Origin: Archivesica marissinica | Taxonomy: Eukaryota > Mollusca > Bivalvia > Venerida > Vesicomyidae | Assembly: GCA_014843695.1 (NCBI GenBank) | Contig: CM026390.1 | Span: forward strand, 2,563,213-2,627,212 | Length of the DNA: 64,000 nt | Reading direction: 5' to 3' | Part shown: positions 13,455-28,100 of the stretch, in pieces | How positions within the stretch are numbered: the first letter of the stretch is position 1 | How the letters are laid out: every line of letters begins with the position of its first letter | Notes under the pieces: model-generated | What the model saw: the letters and a program-made list of their open reading frames with translations, nothing else | Database searches by the model: none | Told to the model about the DNA's origin: nothing | Translations under genes and position numbers: made by a program

Positions 13455-16440
13455 ACAGTGTCCTCACCAGCCTTATTACAGCCTGCCACCCCAAACAGTG
13501 CCATTAGCAGCCTTTCTACAGCCTTGTCAACACATACAGTGTCATCCCCAGCCTTAATACAGCCTTGTCACACTATACCGTGTCTTCCCCAGTATATATA
13601 TAGCATTTTCACCCCATATAGTGTCTTCACCAGCCTTGTCACCCCATACAGTGTCTTCACCAGCCTTGTGACCCCATACAGTGTCTTCACCAGCCTTATT
13701 ACAGCTGTGTCATCCCATATAGTGTCTTCACCAGCCTTATTACAGCCTTGTCACCCCATACAGTGTCTTCACCAGCCTTATTACAGCCTTGTCACCTCAT
13801 ACAGTGTCTTTTCCATCCTTATTACAGCCTTGTCACCTCAAACAGTGTCCTCACCAGCCTTATTACAGCCTTGTCACCCCAAACAGTGTCTTCCCCAGCT
13901 TTATTAGAGCCTTGTCACCTCATACAGTGTCTTCACCATCATTATTACAGCTTTGTCACCCCGTACTGTGTCTTCAGCAGCCTTTTTAAAGCCTTGTCAC
14001 CCAATACATTGTCTTCACCAGCCTTATTACAGCCTTGTCACCTCATACAGTGTCTTCCGCAGCCTTATTAAAGCCTTATCACACCATATAGTGTCTTCAC
14101 CATCCTTATTAGAGCCGTGTCACCCCATACAGTGTCTTCACCAGCCTTATCACCCCATATAGTGTCTTCACCAGCCTTATTACAGCTTTGTCACCTCAAA
14201 CAGTGTCTTCACCAGCCTTATTACAGCCTTGTAACCCCGTACAGTGTCTTCACCAGCCTTGCCACCGCAAACAGTGTCTTCACCATCCTTATTACAGATT
14301 TGTCATCCTATATAGTGTCTTCACCAGCCTTATTACAGCCTTGTCACCCCATATCGGGTCTTCACCAGCCTTATTACAGCATTATCACCCCATATAGTGT
14401 CTTCACCAGCCTTATTATAGCCTTGTCACCTCATACAGTGTCTTCACCAGCCTTATTACAGCCTTGTCATCTCATACAGTGTCTTCACCAGCCTTATTAC
14501 AGTCTTGTCACCCCGTACAGTGTCTTCACCAGCCCTGCCACCCCATACAGTGTCTTCACCAGCCTTATTACAGCCTTGTCTCCCCGTACAGTGTCTTCAC
14601 CAGCCTTGTCACACCATACAGTGTCTTCACCAGCCTTATTACAGCCTTGTCACCCCATGGAGTGTCTTCACCAGCCTTATTACAGCCTTGTCACTCCATA
14701 CAATGTCTTCACCAGCCTTGTCACCCCATACAGTGTCTTCACCAGCCTTGTTATCCCATATAGTGTCTTCACCAGCCTTATTACAGCCTTGTCACCCCAT
14801 ACAGTGTCTTCACCATCCTTATTACAGCCTTGCCACCCCATACAGTGCCATTACCAGCCTTTCTACAGCCTTGTCACCCCATACAGTGTTATCCCCAGCC
14901 TTAATACAGCCTTGTCACACCATACCGTGTCTTCCCCAGTATATATATAGCATTGTTACCCCATACAGTGTCTTCATCAGCCTTTTTACAGCCTAATCAC
15001 CCAAACAGTGTTTTCATCAGCCTTATTATAGCCTTGCCACCACATAGAGTGTCTTCACCAGCCTTATTACAGCCTTGCCACCCCATACAGTGCTATTACC
15101 AGCCTTTCTACAGCCTTGTCACCCCATACAGTGTCATCCCCAGCCTTAATACAGCCTTGTCACACCATACCGTGTCTTCCCCAGTATATATATAGCATTG
15201 TCACTCCATATAGTGTCTTCACCAGCCTTGTCACCCCATACAGTGTCTTCACCAGCCATGTCACCCCATACAGTGTCTTCACCAGCCTTATTACAGCCTT
15301 GTCATCCCATACTGTTTCTTCACCAGCCTTATTACAGCCATGTCACCCCATACAGTGTCTTCAACAGCCTTATTACAGCGTTTTCATCCCATATAGTGTC
15401 TTCACCAGCCTTACTACAGCCTTGTCACCCATACAGTGTCCTCACCAGCCTTATTACAGCCTGCCACCCCAAACAGTGCCATTAGCAGCCTTTCTACAGC
15501 CTTGTCAACACATACAGTGTCATCCCCAGCCTTCATACAGCCTTGTCACACTATACCGTGTCTTCCCCAGTATATATATAGCATTTTCACCCCATATAGT
15601 GTCTTCACCAGCCTTGTCACCCCATACAGTGTCTTCACCAGCCTTGTGACCCCATACAGTGTCTTCACCAGCCTTATTACAGCTGTGTCATCCCATATAG
15701 TGTCTTCACCAGCCTTATTACAGCTTTGTCACCTCAAACAGTGTCTTCACCAGCCTTATTACAGCCTTGTAACCCCGTACAGTGTCTTCACCAGCCTTGC
15801 CACCCCAAACAGTGTCTTCACCATCCTTATTACAGATTTGTCATCCTATATAGTGTCTTCACCAGACTTATTACAGCCTTGTCACCCCATATCGTGTCTT
15901 CACCAGCCTTATTACAGCATTATCACCCCAAATAGTGTCTTCACCAGCCTTATTATAGCCTTGTCACCTCATACAGTGTCTTCACCAGCCTTATTACAGC
16001 CTTGTCATCTCATACAGTGTCTTCACCAGCCTTATTACAGTCTTGTCACCCCGTACAGTGTCTTCACCAGCCCTGCCACCCCATACAGTGTCTTCACCAG
16101 CCTTATTACAGCCTTGTCTCCCCGTACAGTGTCTTCACCAGCCTTGTCACACCATACAGTGTCTTCACCAGCCTTATTACAGCCTTGTCACCCCATGGAG
16201 TGTCTTCACCAGCCTTATTACAGCCTTGTCACTCCATACAATGTCTTCACCAGCCTTGTCACCCCATACAGTGTCTTCACCAGCCTTGTTATCCCATATA
16301 GTGTCTTCACCAGCCTTATTACAGCCTTGTCACCCCATACAGTGTCTTCACCATCCTTATTACAGCTTGCCACCCATACAGTGCCTTACCAGCCTTTCTA
16401 CAGCCTTGTCACCCCATACAGTGTTATCCCCAGCCTTATA
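13455..16440. repeat. Tandem duplicated block of about 1.5-2 kb (array 1)
   Basis: Markers near 13458 recur near 15436, an offset of 1978 bp. Markers near 14188, 14464 and 14505 recur near 15726, 16002 and 16043, an offset of 1538 bp. The second copy therefore lacks about 440 bp of the first. Shared rare variants include CACCCCATGGAGTG (near 14650 and 16189) and CTTGTCTCCCCGTAC (near 14576 and 16114). Confidence 0.82.
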
Positions 16441-18160
16441 CAGCCTTGTCACACCATACCGTGTCTCCCCAGTATATATATGCATTGTTACCCCATACAG
16501 TGTCTTCATCAGCCTTTTTACAGCCTTATCACCCAAACAGTGTTTTCATCAGCCTTATTATAGCCTTGCCACCCATAGAGTGTCTTCACCAGCCTTATTA
16601 CAGCCTTGCACCCCATACAGTGCATTACCAGCCTTTCTACAGCCTTGTCACCCATACAGTGTCATCCCAGCCTTATACAGCCTTGTCACACCATACCGTG
16701 TCTTCCCCAGTATATATATAGCATTGTCACCCATATAGTGTCTTCACCAGCCTTGTCACCCCATACAGTGTCTTCACCAGCCTTGTCACCCCATACAGTG
16801 TCTTCACCAGCCTTATTACAGCCTTGTCACCCCATACAGTGTCTTCACCAGCCTTATTACAGCCTTGTCACCCCATATAGTGTCTTCACCAGCCTTATTA
16901 CAGCCTTGTCACCCCATACAGTGTCTTCACCAGCCTTATCACCCATATAGTGTCTTCACCAGCCTTATACAGCCTGCACCCAACAGTGCTACAGCCTTTT
17001 ACAGCCTTGTCACATACAGTGTCTCCCAGCCTTGCCTTGTACCATACGTGTCTTCCATTTTACAGCCTTGTCACCCCATACAGTGTCTTCACCAGCCTTG
17101 TCACCCCATACAGTGTCTTCACCAGCCTTATTACAGCCTTGTCATCCCATATAGTGTCTTCACCAGCCTTATTACAGCCTTGTCACCCATACAGTGTCTT
17201 CACCAGCCTTATTACAGCCTTGTCACCCCATACAGTGTCTTCACCAGCCTTGCCACCCCATACAGTGTCTTCACCAGCCTTATTACAGCCTTGTCACCCC
17301 ATATAGTGTCTTCACCAGCCTTATTACAGCATTATACCCCATATAGTGTCTTCACCAGCCTTATTACAGCCTTGTCACCTCATACAGTGTCTTCACCAGC
17401 CTTATTACAGCCTTGTCACCCCATACAGTGTCTTCACCAGCCTTATTACAGCCTTGTCACCCCATACAGTGTCTTCACCAGCCTTATTACAGCCTTGTCA
17501 CCCCATACAGTGTCTTCACCAGCCTTATTACAGCCTTGTCACCCCATACAGTGTCTTCACCAGCCTTATTACAGCCTTGTCACCCCATACAGTGTCTTCA
17601 CCAGCCTTATTACAGCCTTGTCACCCCATACAGTGTCTTCACCAGCCTTATTACAGCCTTGTCACCCCATACAGTGTCTTCACCAGCCTTATTACAGCCT
17701 TGTCACCCCATACAGTGTCTTCACCAGCCTTATTACAGCCTTGTCACCCCATATAGTGTCTTCACCAGCCTTATTACAGCCTTGTCACCCATATAGTGTC
17801 TTCACCAGCCTTATCACCCCATACAGTGTCTTCACCACCTTATTACAGCCTTGCACCCATACAGTGCTACCAGCCTTTACAGCCTTGTCACCCTACGTGT
17901 CTTCCAGCCTTGTCACCCCATACAGTGTCTTCATCAGCCTTATTACAGCCTTGTCACCCATACAGTGTCTTCACCAGCCTTATTACAGCCTTGCCACCCC
18001 ATACAGTGCCATTACCAGCCTTTCTACAGCCTTGTCACCCCATACAGTGTCATCCCCAGCCTTAATACAGCCTTGTCACACCATACCGTGTCTTCCCCGT
18101 TTTGTTGTTGTTACCAGCCTTGTCTACAGTGTCTTACAGCCTTGTCACCCCATACAGTGT
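16350..18160. other. Indel-rich, probably low-quality stretch of array 1
   Basis: Units here lose single bases or short pieces, for example CAGCTTGCCACCCATAC (near 16363), AGCCTGCACCCAACAG (near 16972), CCTTGTACCATACG (near 17034) and CCACCTTATTACAG (near 17834). A non-repeat insert with GTTTTGTTGTTGTTACC lies near 18099. Losses fall mainly in runs of identical bases such as CCCC. This fits poor long-read consensus better than real decay. The run of identical units at 17400-17727 lies inside this stretch. Confidence 0.6.
17400..17727. repeat. Run of eight identical 41-bp units
   Basis: Eight successive units starting at 17400, 17441, 17482, 17523, 17564, 17605, 17646 and 17687 look identical by eye. 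Elsewhere in array 1, neighbouring units usually differ. The run sits between segments rich in small deletions (16.35-17.35 and 17.78-18.16 kb). It may be recent local amplification or a smoothed consensus. Confidence 0.85.
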
Positions 18161-21100
18161 CATCCCCAGCCTTAATACAGCCTTGTCACACCATACCGTG
18201 TCTTCCCCGTATATATATAGCATTGTCACCCCATACAGTGTCTTCATCAGCCTTATTACAGCCTTGTCACCCAAACAGTGTTTTCACCAGCCTTATTATA
18301 GCCTTGCCACCCCATACAGTGTCATCACCAGCCTTATTACAGCCTTGCCACCCCATACAGTGCTATTACCAGCCTTTCTACAGCCTTGTCACCCCATACA
18401 GTGTCATCCCCAGCCTTAATACAGCCTTGTCACACCATACCGTGTCTTCCCCAGTATATATATATAGCATTGTCACCCCATATAGTGTCTTCACCAGCCT
18501 TGTCACCCCATACAGTGTCTTCACCAGCCTTGTCACCCCATACAGTGTCTTCACCAGCCTTATTACAGCCATGTCACCCCATACAGTGTCTTCACCAGCC
18601 TTATTACAGCGTTTTCATCCCATATAGTGTCTTCACCAGCCTTATTACAGCCTTGTCACCTCATACAGTGTCTTTCCCAGCCTTATTAAAGCCTTATCAC
18701 CTCATATAGTGTCTTCACCAGCCTTATTACAGCGTTGTCATCCCATATAGTGTCTTCACCAGCCTTATTACAGCCTTGTCACCTCATACAATGTCTTCAC
18801 CAGCCTTATTACAGCCTTATCACCCCATATAGTGTATTCACCATTCTTATTACAGCCGTGTCACCCCATACAGTGTCTTCACCAGCCTTATCACCCCATA
18901 TAGTGTCTTCACCAGCCTTATTACAGCCTTGTCACCTCATACAGTGTATTCACCAGCCTTATTACAGCCTTGTCACCCCGTACAGTGTCTTCACCAGCCT
19001 TGCCACCCCAAACAGTGTCTTCCTCAGTATATATATAGCATTATCACACCATATAGTGTCTTCACCAGCCTTGTCACCCCATACAGTGTCTTCACCAGCC
19101 TTATTACAGCCTTGTCATCCCATATAGTGTCTTCACCAGCCTTATTACAGCCTTGTCACCCCATACAGTGTCTTCACCATCATTATTACAGCGTTGTCAC
19201 CTCATAAAGTGTCTTCACCAGCCTTATTACAGCCTTGTCACCTCATACAGTGTCTTCACCAGCCTTATTACAGCCTTGTCACCTCATACAGTGTCTTCAC
19301 CAGCTTTATTACAGCCTTGCCACCCCATACAGTGCCATTACCAGCCTTTCTACAGCGTTGTCACCCCATACAGTGTAATCCCAGCCTTAATACAGCCTTG
19401 TCACACAATACCGTGTCTTCCCCAGTATATATATAGCATTGTCACCCCATACAGTGTATTCATCAGCCTTATTACAGCCTTGTCACCCGTACAGTGTCTT
19501 CACCAGCCTTAGTACAGCCTTGCCACCAAATACAGTGCCATTACCAGCCTTTCTACAGCCTTTTCACCCCATAGAGTGTTATCCCCAGCCTTAATACAGC
19601 ATTGTCACACCATACCGTGTCTTCCCCAGTATATATATAGCATTGTCACCCCATATAGTGTCTTCACCAGCCTTGTCACCCCATACAGTGTCTTCATCAG
19701 CCTTGTCACCCCATACAGTTTCTTCACCAGCCTTATTACAGCCTTGTCACCTCATACAGTGTCTTTCCCAGCCTTATTAAAGCCTTATCACCCCATATAG
19801 TGTCCTCACCATCCTTATTACAGCCATGTCACCCCATACAGTGTCTTCACCAGCCTTATCACCCCATATAGTGTCTTCACCAGCCTTAATACAGCCATGT
19901 CACCTCAAACAGTGTATTCCCCAGCCTTATTACAGCCTTGTCACCCCGTACAGTGTCTTCACCAGCTTTGCCACCCCAAACAGTGTCTTCACCAGCCTTA
20001 TTACAGCCTTGTCACCCCATATCGTGTCTTCACCAGCCTTATTACAGCCTTGTCACCTCATACATTGTATTCACCAGCCTTATTACAGCCTTGTCTCCCC
20101 GTACAATGTCTTCACCAGCCTTGCCACCCCAAACAGTGTCTTCACCATCCTTATTACAGCCTTGTCATCCCATATAGTGTCTTCACCAGCCTTATTACAG
20201 CCTTGTCACCCCATATCGTGTCTTCACCAGCCTTATTACAGCCTTGTCACCTCATACAGTGTCTTCACCAGCCTTATTACAGCCTTGTTACCCCATACAG
20301 TGTCTTCACCAGCCTTATTACAGCCTTGTCACCCCATACAGTGTCTTCACCAGCCTTATTACAGCCTTGCCACCCCATACAGTGTCTTCACCAGCCTTGT
20401 CACCCCATACAATGTCTTCACCAGCCTTGTCATCCAACATAGTGTCTTCACCAGCCTTATTACAGCCTTGTCACCTCATACAGTGTCTTCACCAGCCTTA
20501 TTACAAACTTGCCACCCCATACAGTGCCATTACCAGCCTTTCTACAGCCTTGTCACCCCATACTGTGTCATCCCCAGCCTTAATACAGCCTTGTCACACC
20601 ATACCGTGTCTTCCCCAGTATATATATAGCATTGTCACCCCATACAGTGTCTTCATCAGCCTAAATTAAAGCATTGTCACCCATACAGTGTGTTCACCAG
20701 CCTTATTACAGCCTTGCCACCCCATACAGTGTCTTCACCAGCCTTATTACAGCCTTGCCACCCAATACAGTGCCATTACCAGCCTTTCTACAGCCTTGTC
20801 ACCCCATACAGTGTCATCCCCAGCCTTAATACAGCCTTGTCACACCATACCGTGTCTTCCCCAGTATATATATAGCATTGTCACCCCATATAGTGTCTTC
20901 ACCTGCCTTGTCACCCATACAGTGTCTTCACCAGCCTTTTCACCCCATACAGTGTCTTCACCAGCCTTTTTATAGCCTTGTCACCTCATACTGTGTCTTT
21001 CCCAGCCTTATTAAAGCCTTATCACCCCATATAGTGTCTTCACCATCCTTATTACAGCCATTTCACCTCAGACAGTGTCTTCACCAGCCTTATCACCCCA

Positions 21101-21591
21101 TATAGTGTCTTCACCAGCCTTATTACAGCCTTGTCACCTCATACAGTGTATTCACCAGCCTTATTACAGCCTTGTCTCCCCGTACAATGTCTTCACCAGC
21201 CTTGCCACCCCAAACAGTGTCTTCACCATCCTTATTACAGCCTTGTCATCCCATATAGTGTCTTCACCAGCCTTATTACAGCCTTGTCACCCCATATCGT
21301 GTCTTCACCAGCCTTATTACAGCCTTGTCACCTCATACAGTGTCTTCACCAGCCTTATTACAGCCTTGTCATCCCGTACAGTGTCTTCAATAGCCTTGCC
21401 ACCCCATACAGTGTCTTCACCAGCCTTATTACAGCCTTGTCACCCCATATCGTGTCTTCACCAGCCTTATTACAGCCTTGTCACCTCATACAGTGTCTTC
21501 ACCAGCCTTATTACAGCCTTGTCATCCCGTACAGTGTCTTCACCAGCCTTGCCACCCCATACAGTGTCTTCACCATCCTTATTACAGCCTT

Positions 21592-21632
21592 GGTGTTTTA
21601 CAGTTGTCATACAGTTATGTTATCAGCCTTGT
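21592..21632. other. Short non-unit interruption in array 1
   Basis: After CAGCCTTGG the sequence reads GTGTTTTACAGTTGTCATAC and continues to TTATGTTATCAGCC before the normal CACACCATA marker resumes. It looks like a badly decayed marker cassette lacking its GCCATTACC and GTCATCCCC parts. A similar GTTTTGTTGTTG interruption occurs near 18099. Confidence 0.5.
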
Positions 21633-24600
21633 CACACCATAACGTGTCTTCCCCAGTATATATATAGCATTGTCACCCCATATAGTGTCTTCACCAGCCT
21701 TGTCACCCCATACAGTGTATTCACCAGCCTTGTCACCCCAAACAGTGTCTTCACCAGCCTTAGTATAGCCTTGTCACCTTATACAGTGTCTTTCCCAGCC
21801 TTATTAAAGCCTTATCACTCCATATAGTGTCTTCACCATCCTTATTACAGCCATTTCACCCCATACAGTGTCTTCACCAGCCTTATTACAGCCTTGTCAC
21901 CCTATACAATGTCTTCACCAGCCTTATTACAGCCGTGTCACCCCATACAGTGTCTTCACCAGCCTTATTACAGCCTTGTCACCCCATACAGTGTCTTCAC
22001 CAGCCTTATTACAGCCTTGCCACCCCATACAGTGTCTTCAGCAGACTTGTCACCCCATACAGTATCTTCACCAGCCTTATTACAGCCTTGCTACCCCATA
22101 CAGTGCTATTACCAGCCTTTCTACAGCCTTTTCACCCCATACAGTGTCATCCCCAGCCTTAATACAGCCTTGTCACACCATACCGTGTCTTCCCCAGTAT
22201 ATATATAGCATTGCCACCCCATACAGTGTCTTCATCAGCCTTATTACAGCCTTGTCACCCATACAGTTTCTTCACCAGCCTTATTACAGCCTTGCCACCC
22301 CATACAGTGTCTTCACCAGCCTTATTACAGCCTTGCCACCCCATACAGTGCCATTACCAGCCTTTCTACAGCATTGTCACCCCATACAGTGTCATCCCCA
22401 GCCTTAATACAGCCTTGTCACACCATACCGTGTCTTCCCCAGTATATATATAGCATTGTCACCCCATATAGTGTCTTCACCAGCGTTGTCACCCCATACA
22501 GTGTATTCACCAGCCTTGTCACCCCATACAGTGTCTTCACCAGCCTTATTATAGCCTTGTCACCTTATACAGTGTCTTTCCCAGCCTTATTAAAGCCTTA
22601 TCACCCCATATAGTGTCTTTACCATCCTTATTACAGCCATTTCACCACATACAGTGTCTTCACCAGCCTTATCACCCCATATATTGTCTTCACCAGCCTT
22701 ATTACAGCCTTTTCAACTCATACAGTGTATTCACCAGCCTTATTACAGCCTTGTCACCCCGTACAGTGTCTTCACCAGCCTTGCCACCCCAAACAGTGTC
22801 TTCACCATCCTTATTACAGCCTTGTCATCCCATATAGTGTCTTCACCAGCCTTATTACAGCCTTGTCACCCCATATCTTGTCTTCACCAGCCTTAATACA
22901 GCATTATCATCCCATATATTGTCTTCACCAGCCTTATTACAGCATTGTCACCTCATACAGTGTCTTCACCAGCCTTATTACAGCCTTGTCATCCCGTACA
23001 GTGACTTCTCCAGCCTTGCTACCCCATACAGTGTCTTCACCATCCTTATTACAGCCTTGTCACCCCATACAGTGTCTTCACCAGCCTTATTACAGCCTTG
23101 TCACCCCATACAGTGTCTTCACCAGCCTTATTACAGCCTTGTCACCCCATACAGTGTCTTCACCAGCCTTATTACAGCCTTGTCACCCCATACAGTGTCT
23201 TCACCAGCCTTATTACAGCCTTGTCACCCCATACATTGTCTTCAACGGCCTTATTACAGCCTTGCCATCCCATACAGTGTCTTCACCAGCCTTGTCACCC
23301 CATACAGTGTCTTCACCAGCCTTGTCATCCCATAGTGTGTCCTCACCAGCCTTATTACAGCCTTGTCACCCCATACAGTGTCTTCACCATCCTTATTACA
23401 GCCTTGTCATCCCATATAGTGTCTTCACCAGCCTTATTACAGCCTTGTCACCCCATATCGTGTCTTCACCAGCCTTATTACAGCCTTGTCACCCCATACA
23501 GTGTCTTCACCAGCGTTATTACAGCCTTGTCACCTCATCCAGTGTCTTCCCCATTCTTATTACAGCCTTGTCACCCTATACAGTGTCTTCACCAGCCTTA
23601 TTACAGCCTTGCCACCACATACAATGTCTTCACCAGCCTTATTACAGCCTTATCACCCCATTCAGTTTCTTCACCAGCCTTATTACAGCCTTGCCACCCC
23701 ATACAGTGTCTTCACCAGCCTTATTACAGCCTTGCCACCCCATACAGTGCCATGACCAGCCTTTCTACAGCCTTGTCACCCCATACAGTGTCATCCCCAG
23801 CCTTAATACAGCCTTGTCACACCAGACCGTGTCTTCCCCAGTATATATATAGCATTTTCACCCCATACAGTGTCTTCATCAGCCTTATTACAGCCTTGTC
23901 ACCCATACAGTGTCTTCACCAGCCTTATTACAGCCTTGCCACCCCATACAGTGTTTTCGCCAGCCTTTCTACAGCCTTGTCACCCCATACATTGTCATCC
24001 CCAGCATTAATACAGCCTTGTCACACCATACCGTGTCTTCCCCAGTATATATATAGCATTGTCACCCAATATAGCGTCTTCAACAGCCTTGTCACCCAAT
24101 ACAGTGTCTTCCCCAGCCTTGTCACCCCATACAGTGTCTTCACCAGCCTTATTACAGCCTTGTCATCCAATATAGTGTCATCACCAGCCTTATTACAGCC
24201 TTGTCACCCATACAGTGTCTTCACCAGCCTTATTACAGCCTTGTCACCCCACACAGTGTCTTCACCAGCTTTATTACAGCCTTGTCATCCCATATAGTGT
24301 CTTCACCAGCCTTATTAAAGCCTTGTCACCCCATACAGTGTCTTCACCAGCCTTATTTCAGCCTTGTCATCCCATACAGTGTCTTCACAAGCCTTAATAC
24401 AGCATTGATACCCCATACAGTGTCTTCACCAGCCTTATTACAGCCTTGATACCTCATACAGTGTCTTCATCAGCCTTATTACAGCCTTGTCACCCCATAC
24501 AGTGTCTTCACCATCCTTATTACAGCCTTGTCACCTCATACAGTGTCTTCACCAGCCTTATTACAGCCTTGTCACCCCATACAGTGTCTTCGTCAGCCTT

Positions 24601-25189
24601 ATTACAGCCGTGTCACCCCATACTCTGTCTTCACCAGCCTTATTACAGCCGTGTCACCACATACAGTGTCTTCATCAGCCTTATTACAGCCTTGTCACCC
24701 CATACAGTGACGTCACCAGCCTTATTACAGCCTTGTCACCCCATACAGTGTCTTCACCAGCCTTATTACAGCCTTGCCACCTCATACTGTGTCTTCACCA
24801 GCCTTGTCACCCCATACAGTGTTTTCACAAGCCTTATTACAGCCTTGTCACCTCATACAGTGTCTTCACCAGCTTTATTACAGCCTTGTCACCCCGTACA
24901 GTGTCTTCACCAGCCTTATTACAGACGTGTCACCCCGTACAGTGTCTTCACCAGCCTTATTACAGACGTGTCACCCCGTACAGTGTCTTCACCAGACTTA
25001 TTACAGCCTTGTCACCCCATACAGTGTCTTCACCAGCCTTATTACAGCCTTGCCACACCATACAGTGTCTTCACCAGCCTTGTCACCCCATACAATATCT
25101 TCACCAGCCTTGTCATCCAACATAGTGTCTTCACCAGCCTTATTACAGCCTTGTCACCTCATGCAGTGTCTTCACCAGCCTTATTACAA

Positions 25190-28100
25190 ACTTGCCACCC
25201 CATACAGTGCCATTACCAGCCTTTCTACAGCCTTGTCACCCCATACATTGTCATCCCCAGCCTTATTACAGCCTTGTCACCCCATACAGTGTCTTCACCA
25301 TCCTTATTACAGCCTTGTCACCCCATACAGTGTCTTCACCAGCCTTATTACAGCCTTGTCACCCCATAGAATGTCTTCACCAGCCTTATTACAGCCTTGT
25401 CACCCCATATAGTGTCTTCACCATCCTTATTACAGCCTTGCCACCCCAAACAGTGTCTTCATCCTCCTTATTCCAGCCTTGTCACCCCATACAGTGTCGT
25501 CACCAGCCTTATTACAGCCTTGTCACCCTATACAGTGTCTTCACCAGCCTTAGTACAGCCTTGCCACCCCATACAGTGTCTTCATCAGCCTTATTACAGC
25601 CTTGTCACCCTTACAGTGTCTTCACCAGCCTTATTACAGCCTTGCCACCCCATACAGTGTCTTCACCAGCCTTATTACAGCCTTGCCACCCTATACAGTT
25701 TCTTCACCATCCTTATTACAGCCTTGCCACCCCAAACAGTGTCTTCATCCTCCTTATTCCAGCCTTGTCACCCCATACAGTGTCTTCACCAGCCTTATTA
25801 CAGCCTTGTCGCCCTATACAGTTTCTTCACCAGCCTTAGTACAGCCTTGTCACCCCATACAGTGTCATCCCCAGCCTTAATACAGCCTTGTCACACCATA
25901 CCGTGTCTTCCCCATTATATATATAGCATTGTCACCACATATAGTGTCTTCACCAGCCTTGTCACCCCATACAGTGTCTTCACCAGCCTTATCACAGCCT
26001 TGCCACCCCATACAGTGTCTTCACCAGCCTTATTACAGCCTTGCCACCCTATACAGTGTCTTCACCAGCCTTATTACAGCCTTGCCACCCCATACAGTGT
26101 CTTCATCAGCCTTATTACAGCCTTGTCACCCATACAGTGTCTTCACCAGCCTTATTATAGCCTTGCCACCCGATACAGTGTCTTCACCAGCCTTATTACA
26201 GCCTTGCCACCCTATACAGTTTCTTCACCATCCTTATTACAGCCTTGCCACCCCAAACAGTGTCTTCATCCTCCTTATTCCAGCCTTGTCACCCCATACA
26301 GTGTCTTCACCAGCCTTATTACAGCCTTGTCACCCTCTACAGTGTCATCACCAGCCTTATTACAGCCTTGCCACCCCATACAGTGTCTTCATCAGCCTTA
26401 TTACAGCCTTGTCACCCATACAGTGTCTTCACCAGCCTTATTACAGCCGTGTCACCACATACAGTGTCTTCACCAGCCTTATTACAGCCGTGTCACCTCA
26501 TACAGTGTCTTCACCAGCCTTAGTACAGCCTTGTCACCCCATACAGTGTCTTCACCAGCCTTATTACAGCCTTGCCACCCCATACAGTTTCTTCACCAGC
26601 CTTATTACAACCTTGTCACCCCATACAGTGTCGTCACCAGCCTTATTACAGCCGTGTCACCCCATACAGTGTCTTCACCAGCCTTATTACAGCATTGCCA
26701 CCCCATACAGTGACTTCACCAGCCTTGTCACCCCATACAGTGTTTTCACCAGCATTATTACAGCCTTGTCACCTCATTCAGTGTCTTCTCCAGCTTTATT
26801 ACAGCCTTGTCACCCCGTACAGTGTCTTCACCAGCCTTGCCACCCCATACAGTCTCTTCACCATCCTTATTACAGACGTGAAACCCCGTACAGTGTCTTC
26901 ACCAGACTTATTACAGCCTTGTCACCCCATTCAGTGTCTTCACCAGCCTTATTACAGCCTTGTCACCCCATACAGTGTCTTCACCAGCCTTATTACAGCC
27001 TTGCCACACCATACAGTGTCTTCACCAGCCTTGTCACCCCATACAGTGTCTTCACCAGCCTTGTCATCCAACATAGTGTCTTCACCAGCCTTATTACAGC
27101 CTTGTCACCTCATGCAGTGTCTTCACCAGCCTTATTACAAACTTGCCACCCCATACAGTGCCATTACCAGCCTTTCTACAGCCTTGTCACCCCATACAGT
27201 GTCTTCACCATCCTTATTACAGCCTTGTCACCCCATACAGTGTCTTCATCCTCCTTATTCCAGCCTTGTCACCCCATACAGTGTCGTCACCAGCCTTATT
27301 ACAGCCTTGTCACCCTATACAGTGTCTTCACCAGCCTTAGTACAGCCTTGCCACCCCATACAGTGTCTTCATCAGCCTTATTACAGCCTTGTCACCCTTA
27401 CAGTGTCTTCACCAGCCTTATTACAGCCTTGCCACCCCAAACAGTGTCTTCACCAGCCTTATTACAGCCTTGCCACCCTATACAGTTTCTTCACCATCCT
27501 TATTACAGCCTTGCCACCCCAAACAGTGTCTTCATCCTCCTTATTCCAGCCTTGTCACCCCATACAGTGTCTTCACCAGCCTTATTACAGCCTTGTCGCC
27601 CTATACAGTTTCTTCACCAGCCTTAGTACAGCCTTGTCACCCCATACAGTGTCATCCCCAGCCTTAATACAGCCTTGTCACACCATACCGTGTCTTCCCC
27701 ATTATATATATAGCATTGTCACCACATATAGTGTCTTCACCAGCCTTGTCACCCCATACAGTGTCTTCACCAGCCTTATCACAGCCTTGCCACCCCATAC
27801 AGTGTCTTCACCAGCCTTATTACAGCCTTGCCACCCTATACAGTGTCTTCACCAGCCTTATTACAGCCTTGCCACCCCATACAGTGTCTTCATCAGCCTT
27901 ATTACAGCCTTGTCACCCATACAGTGTCTTCACCAGCCTTATTATAGCCTTGCCACCCGATACAGTGTCTTCACCAGCCTTATTACAGCCTTGCCACCCT
28001 ATACAGTTTCTTCACCATCCTTATTACAGCCTTGCCACCCCAAACAGTGTCTTCATCCTCCTTATTCCAGCCTTGTCACCCCATACAGTGTCTTCACCAG

